Origin: JBIKWN01 sp044376365 | Lineage (GTDB): Bacteria; Bdellovibrionota_C; UBA2361; JBIKWN01 | Reading direction: 5' to 3' | Length of the DNA: 8,333 nt | NCBI GenBank assembly: GCA_044376365.1 | Contig: JBILLA010000111.1 | Location: 1-8,333, forward strand | Shown: piece by piece, positions 6,494 to 8,333 of the stretch | Layout: every line of letters begins with the position of its first letter | How positions within the stretch are numbered: position 1 is the stretch's first letter | Position numbers and translations under genes: made by a program | Notes under the pieces: model-generated | Seen by the model: only the letters and a program-made list of their open reading frames with translations | Databases searched by the model: none | Told to the model about the DNA's origin: nothing

Positions 6494-7597
6494 CTAGAAC
6501 TTTAGGTTCTTAGCTGGACTGCTATCGATGCCGATGCGCCGCTTATCATATACTTCAACCATTTGAATTGATGCGTGGCGAGAAAATTCCTGTACAAATC
6601 GATGTGAGAGCCCATCATCAAGCAGTTTAGTGATGGCAGTTGCTCGCGCAGAGTGTGGGCTCACAACAGCCGAAACGCCTGCTCGCAGTGCATACTCTTT
6701 AAATAATTTATAAATTCCAGAGTGAGAAATAGGGCGGTTTACTGCAGTTTTTCCAGCCTGTCCCACGTAGGCACAAAAGAGAAAATCTCCATCTTTGGCT
6801 TTATGATCTTGTTTGCGAATTGCAACGTAGGCAAAGAGCACAGCGCTGACCCAGTCGGGAAGTGCAGCTTGTTGATCTTTTTTAGCCTTCGTTGCTCTAA
6901 GCAATACGTATGAGGTACCACCGGATGATTTCTTGAGGTCGCCGATGCGAATACTGGCGGCTTCACTGCGTCGAAGTCCTGCTCCAAATAAAATAGAAAG
7001 TAGCGCCTTATCACGAAGTCCTTTTTCAGTACTTGTATCAGGCAGCGAGAGAATTTCACGCACTAGCTCAAATGGAACCATTTCAGTAGGGCGTTTGCGC
7101 CCAGAGTCTTTAGGAGGAGGTGCAACTTTATCAGTATCAAATGGGTTGCCACTAATGAGCTCAGCAGCCACTAAGACTCGATAAAGGCGACGCAGCGCAG
7201 CAAGTTTCTTCCACACCGTAGCATTTGTTTGTGTTTGCTCAAGGCCAGATTTTTTTTCGCGATCCTTTCGATTGACTTCGGCCGAGAGTGCCTTCGTTCG
7301 CTTTGAATGCGATGAAGAGGAAGATGCCATACGTGCTCGTTGGCCTGGTCGGCTAAAGAGCCATTTGCGATAGCTCAGCGCGTGCAGGTCTGTAGCTGCG
7401 AGGATTTTTTTAGTTCCAGATTCGGTCTCAGGGATGGCGCCAAGAAATTCGCACCATTCACGGAATATGCCACGATAGGTGATCTGGGTATTAGGAGCCC
7501 GTGTAGAGAGAAAAGCCTCTAGCCGTATCCACGCCAAGTGGGTATTTTTTCTACTTAGGGCAGGCAACTCGCTCATGAACACCATTTTAGAGTGCAA
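6494..7597 (-). CDS. Tyrosine recombinase / integrase family protein
   Basis: Site-specific DNA recombinase that would cut and rejoin DNA through a 3'-phosphotyrosine intermediate. The full catalytic set is present, numbered from the TTG at 7597: Arg209 (GAGLRRSE), Lys237 (ATKAKKDQ), His315 and Arg318 (PHSARAT), His341 (FSRHAS) and nucleophile Tyr350 (VEVYDKR). The N-terminal core-binding SAM-like domain covers about residues 15-152, with TQITYRGIFREWCEFLG and LAALRRLYRVLVAAELISGNPFD. An unusual basic Ser/Lys/Arg-rich segment, about residues 82-126, interrupts this domain. The C-terminal tail after Tyr350 is short. Start is uncertain: TTG 7597, ATG 7585 (363 residues) or ATG 7576 (360 residues); none has a good Shine-Dalgarno, and the ATG starts seem likelier. 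It could be a Xer-like housekeeping recombinase or a stranded integrase; the PHSARAT and SRHAS variants favour an integrase-type branch over classical XerC/XerD. No transposon partners, ends or attachment repeats are visible beside it. Confidence 0.93.
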   Translation of the reverse strand: MHSKMVFMSELPALSRKNTHLAWIRLEAFLSTRAPNTQITYRGIFREWCEFLGAIPETESGTKKILAATDLHALSYRKWLFSRPGQRARMASSSSSHSKRTKALSAEVNRKDREKKSGLEQTQTNATVWKKLAALRRLYRVLVAAELISGNPFDTDKVAPPPKDSGRKRPTEMVPFELVREILSLPDTSTEKGLRDKALLSILFGAGLRRSEAASIRIGDLKKSSGGTSYVLLRATKAKKDQQAALPDWVSAVLFAYVAIRKQDHKAKDGDFLFCAYVGQAGKTAVNRPISHSGIYKLFKEYALRAGVSAVVSPHSARATAITKLLDDGLSHRFVQEFSRHASIQMVEVYDKRRIGIDSSPAKNLKF

Positions 7598-7666
7598 AAA
7601 ATTGCAGCAAAAGGGTGAATTTCGTTAGAATCAGCCTCTTTGTTTTAGTTAGTTTACTATACCGTT
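7598..7666. promoter_or_regulatory. AT-rich divergent intergenic region between recombinase and malic enzyme genes
   Basis: This region must hold the 5' signals of both divergent genes. On the plus strand TACTAT at 7655-7660 (4 of 6 to TATAAT) lies 12 bases before the malic enzyme ATG. On the minus strand TATAGT at 7661-7656 (5 of 6) overlaps it head-on. Neither has a convincing -35 box, and no purine-rich Shine-Dalgarno precedes the ATG at 7667. The assignment as overlapping promoters is an inference from position. Confidence 0.3.
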
Positions 7667-8333
7667 ATGTCAGTATCGTCACCACATACCTCCGCAGCAT
7701 ATTCGATAACAGTGCACCTCAAGATTGAGAATCGACCAGGTCAATTTGCAAGTGTACTTACTGAAATTGCTGATTTAGGAGGCTCTCTAGCTGAGGTGTC
7801 TCTTATATCAAGTACGTTTCATCACAATGAGCGACTTGTCACTATTGCTGCTCGCAGTGAAATGCATGCACATGAGCTACAAGAGCGCCTTCGATCGCTT
7901 CCATCAGTTGAACTTATATCATGTATCGATGATACCTTCGCGATTCATCGTGGAGGTAAGCTGACAGTTGAGTCTAAATGCTCGCTTGAAAATTTCGATC
8001 AGCTCAGCAGGGCGTACTCACCAGGAGTGGCACGAGTATGTACGCATATTGAAAAAAACCCGGAAGCAGTCTTTGACTATACAATTAAGAAGAATACAGT
8101 TGCAGTGATTAGTGATGGCAGTGCCGTCTTAGGGCTTGGAAATATTGGTCCTCGTGCGGCAATTCCAGTTATGGAAGGAAAAGCAGCACTCTTTAAACAG
8201 TTCGCTCATATCGATGCGTTTCCAATATGCCTTGAGACTCAAGATACCGAAGAAATTATTACTACCATTAAAAATATTAGTACTGTCTTTGGTGGTATCA
8301 ATCTTGAAGATATCTCTGCGCCGCGATGTTTCG
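7667..8333 (+). CDS. Malic enzyme with N-terminal ACT domain (3' partial)
   Basis: Oxidative decarboxylation of malate to pyruvate and CO2 with reduction of NAD(P)+, in the cytoplasm. The first 222 residues are visible and the frame is open at the right edge. Residues about 12-92 form an ACT domain (YSITVHLKIENRPGQFASVL, ending DDTFAIHRGGK), the type of small-molecule-binding module that fronts many bacterial malic enzymes. The catalytic domain follows: AYSPGVARVC (116-125) with the probable catalytic Tyr117, VAVISDGSAVLGLGNIGP (145-162), VMEGKAALFKQFAHIDAF (168-185) with the probable catalytic Lys172, and GGINLEDISAP (209-219) carrying acidic metal ligands. The nucleotide-binding domain lies beyond the window, so NAD versus NADP preference and total length (about 470-480 residues in ACT-fused relatives) cannot be judged. 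The ATG at 7667 is the first good start after an in-frame TAG at 7646; it lacks a Shine-Dalgarno. Family identity is very secure; what the ACT domain binds is unknown. Confidence 0.95.
   Translation, partial: MSVSSPHTSAAYSITVHLKIENRPGQFASVLTEIADLGGSLAEVSLISSTFHHNERLVTIAARSEMHAHELQERLRSLPSVELISCIDDTFAIHRGGKLTVESKCSLENFDQLSRAYSPGVARVCTHIEKNPEAVFDYTIKKNTVAVISDGSAVLGLGNIGPRAAIPVMEGKAALFKQFAHIDAFPICLETQDTEEIITTIKNISTVFGGINLEDISAPRCF

Noticed and set aside
6453..6510. Bidirectional intrinsic terminator at the convergent ends (CTGGCT/AGCCAG, GTGC/GCAC at 6478-6489, AGAAC/GTTCT at 6496-6510)
   Set aside because: Stems are only 4-6 base pairs, loops are long or the stem lies inside coding sequence, and no T-run follows on either strand.
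7598..7666. Possible dif-like recombination site beside the recombinase gene
   Set aside because: No pair of inverted 11-base arms around a 6-base centre resembling known dif sites could be found here or in the other two intergenic gaps (3324-3383, 6461-6493).
6117..7666. Small gene plus recombinase as a mobile element or integrated cassette
   Set aside because: No flanking direct repeats, terminal inverted repeats, tRNA target or evident change in base composition was seen; the boundaries look like ordinary intergenic gaps.

Overview
The window is a densely packed stretch of bacterial chromosome with moderate GC and no gene-free interval longer than about 70 bases. It carries mostly housekeeping genes. 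From left to right it holds: the 3' part of an FtsK/SpoIIIE-type DNA translocase (open at the left edge); a multi-pass DUF2339-like membrane protein; a complete 2-oxoglutarate dehydrogenase E1 (sucA); and a small tryptophan-rich protein of unknown function, all on the plus strand. A tyrosine recombinase follows on the minus strand, convergent with the small gene. Last is the 5' half of a malic enzyme with an N-terminal ACT domain, on the plus strand and running off the right edge.

The gene set suggests a free-living, aerobic, probably Gram-negative heterotroph with an oxidative TCA cycle. An ACT-domain malic enzyme, frequent T-ending codons and a TTG start would fit one of the deltaproteobacterial or Bdellovibrionota-like lineages. 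That placement is a guess from general family knowledge, not something the sequence proves.

ftsK and the membrane protein gene form a tight pair: the Shine-Dalgarno sequence of the second overlaps the stop codon of the first. sucA then has its own 60-base upstream region with a good sigma70-like promoter whose expected start point falls on the ATG. The usual partner sucB (E2) does not follow sucA. Instead there is the 99-residue unknown gene, then the recombinase. SucA and the malic enzyme both act around the TCA cycle (2-oxoglutarate oxidation; malate to pyruvate), but the recombinase separates them and nothing links them into one operon. FtsK acts on Xer-type tyrosine recombinases in chromosome dimer resolution. 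A recombinase about 5 kb from ftsK is therefore notable, but no dif-like site or attachment repeats were found, and this protein looks more like an integrase-type relative than a plain XerC/XerD.

I see no evidence for a new defence, mobile or biosynthetic system. The points most worth a second look are the recombinase with its basic insertion, the unknown small protein, the shared promoter-at-ATG geometry of sucA and the malic enzyme gene, and the long acidic insertion in the FtsK motor.
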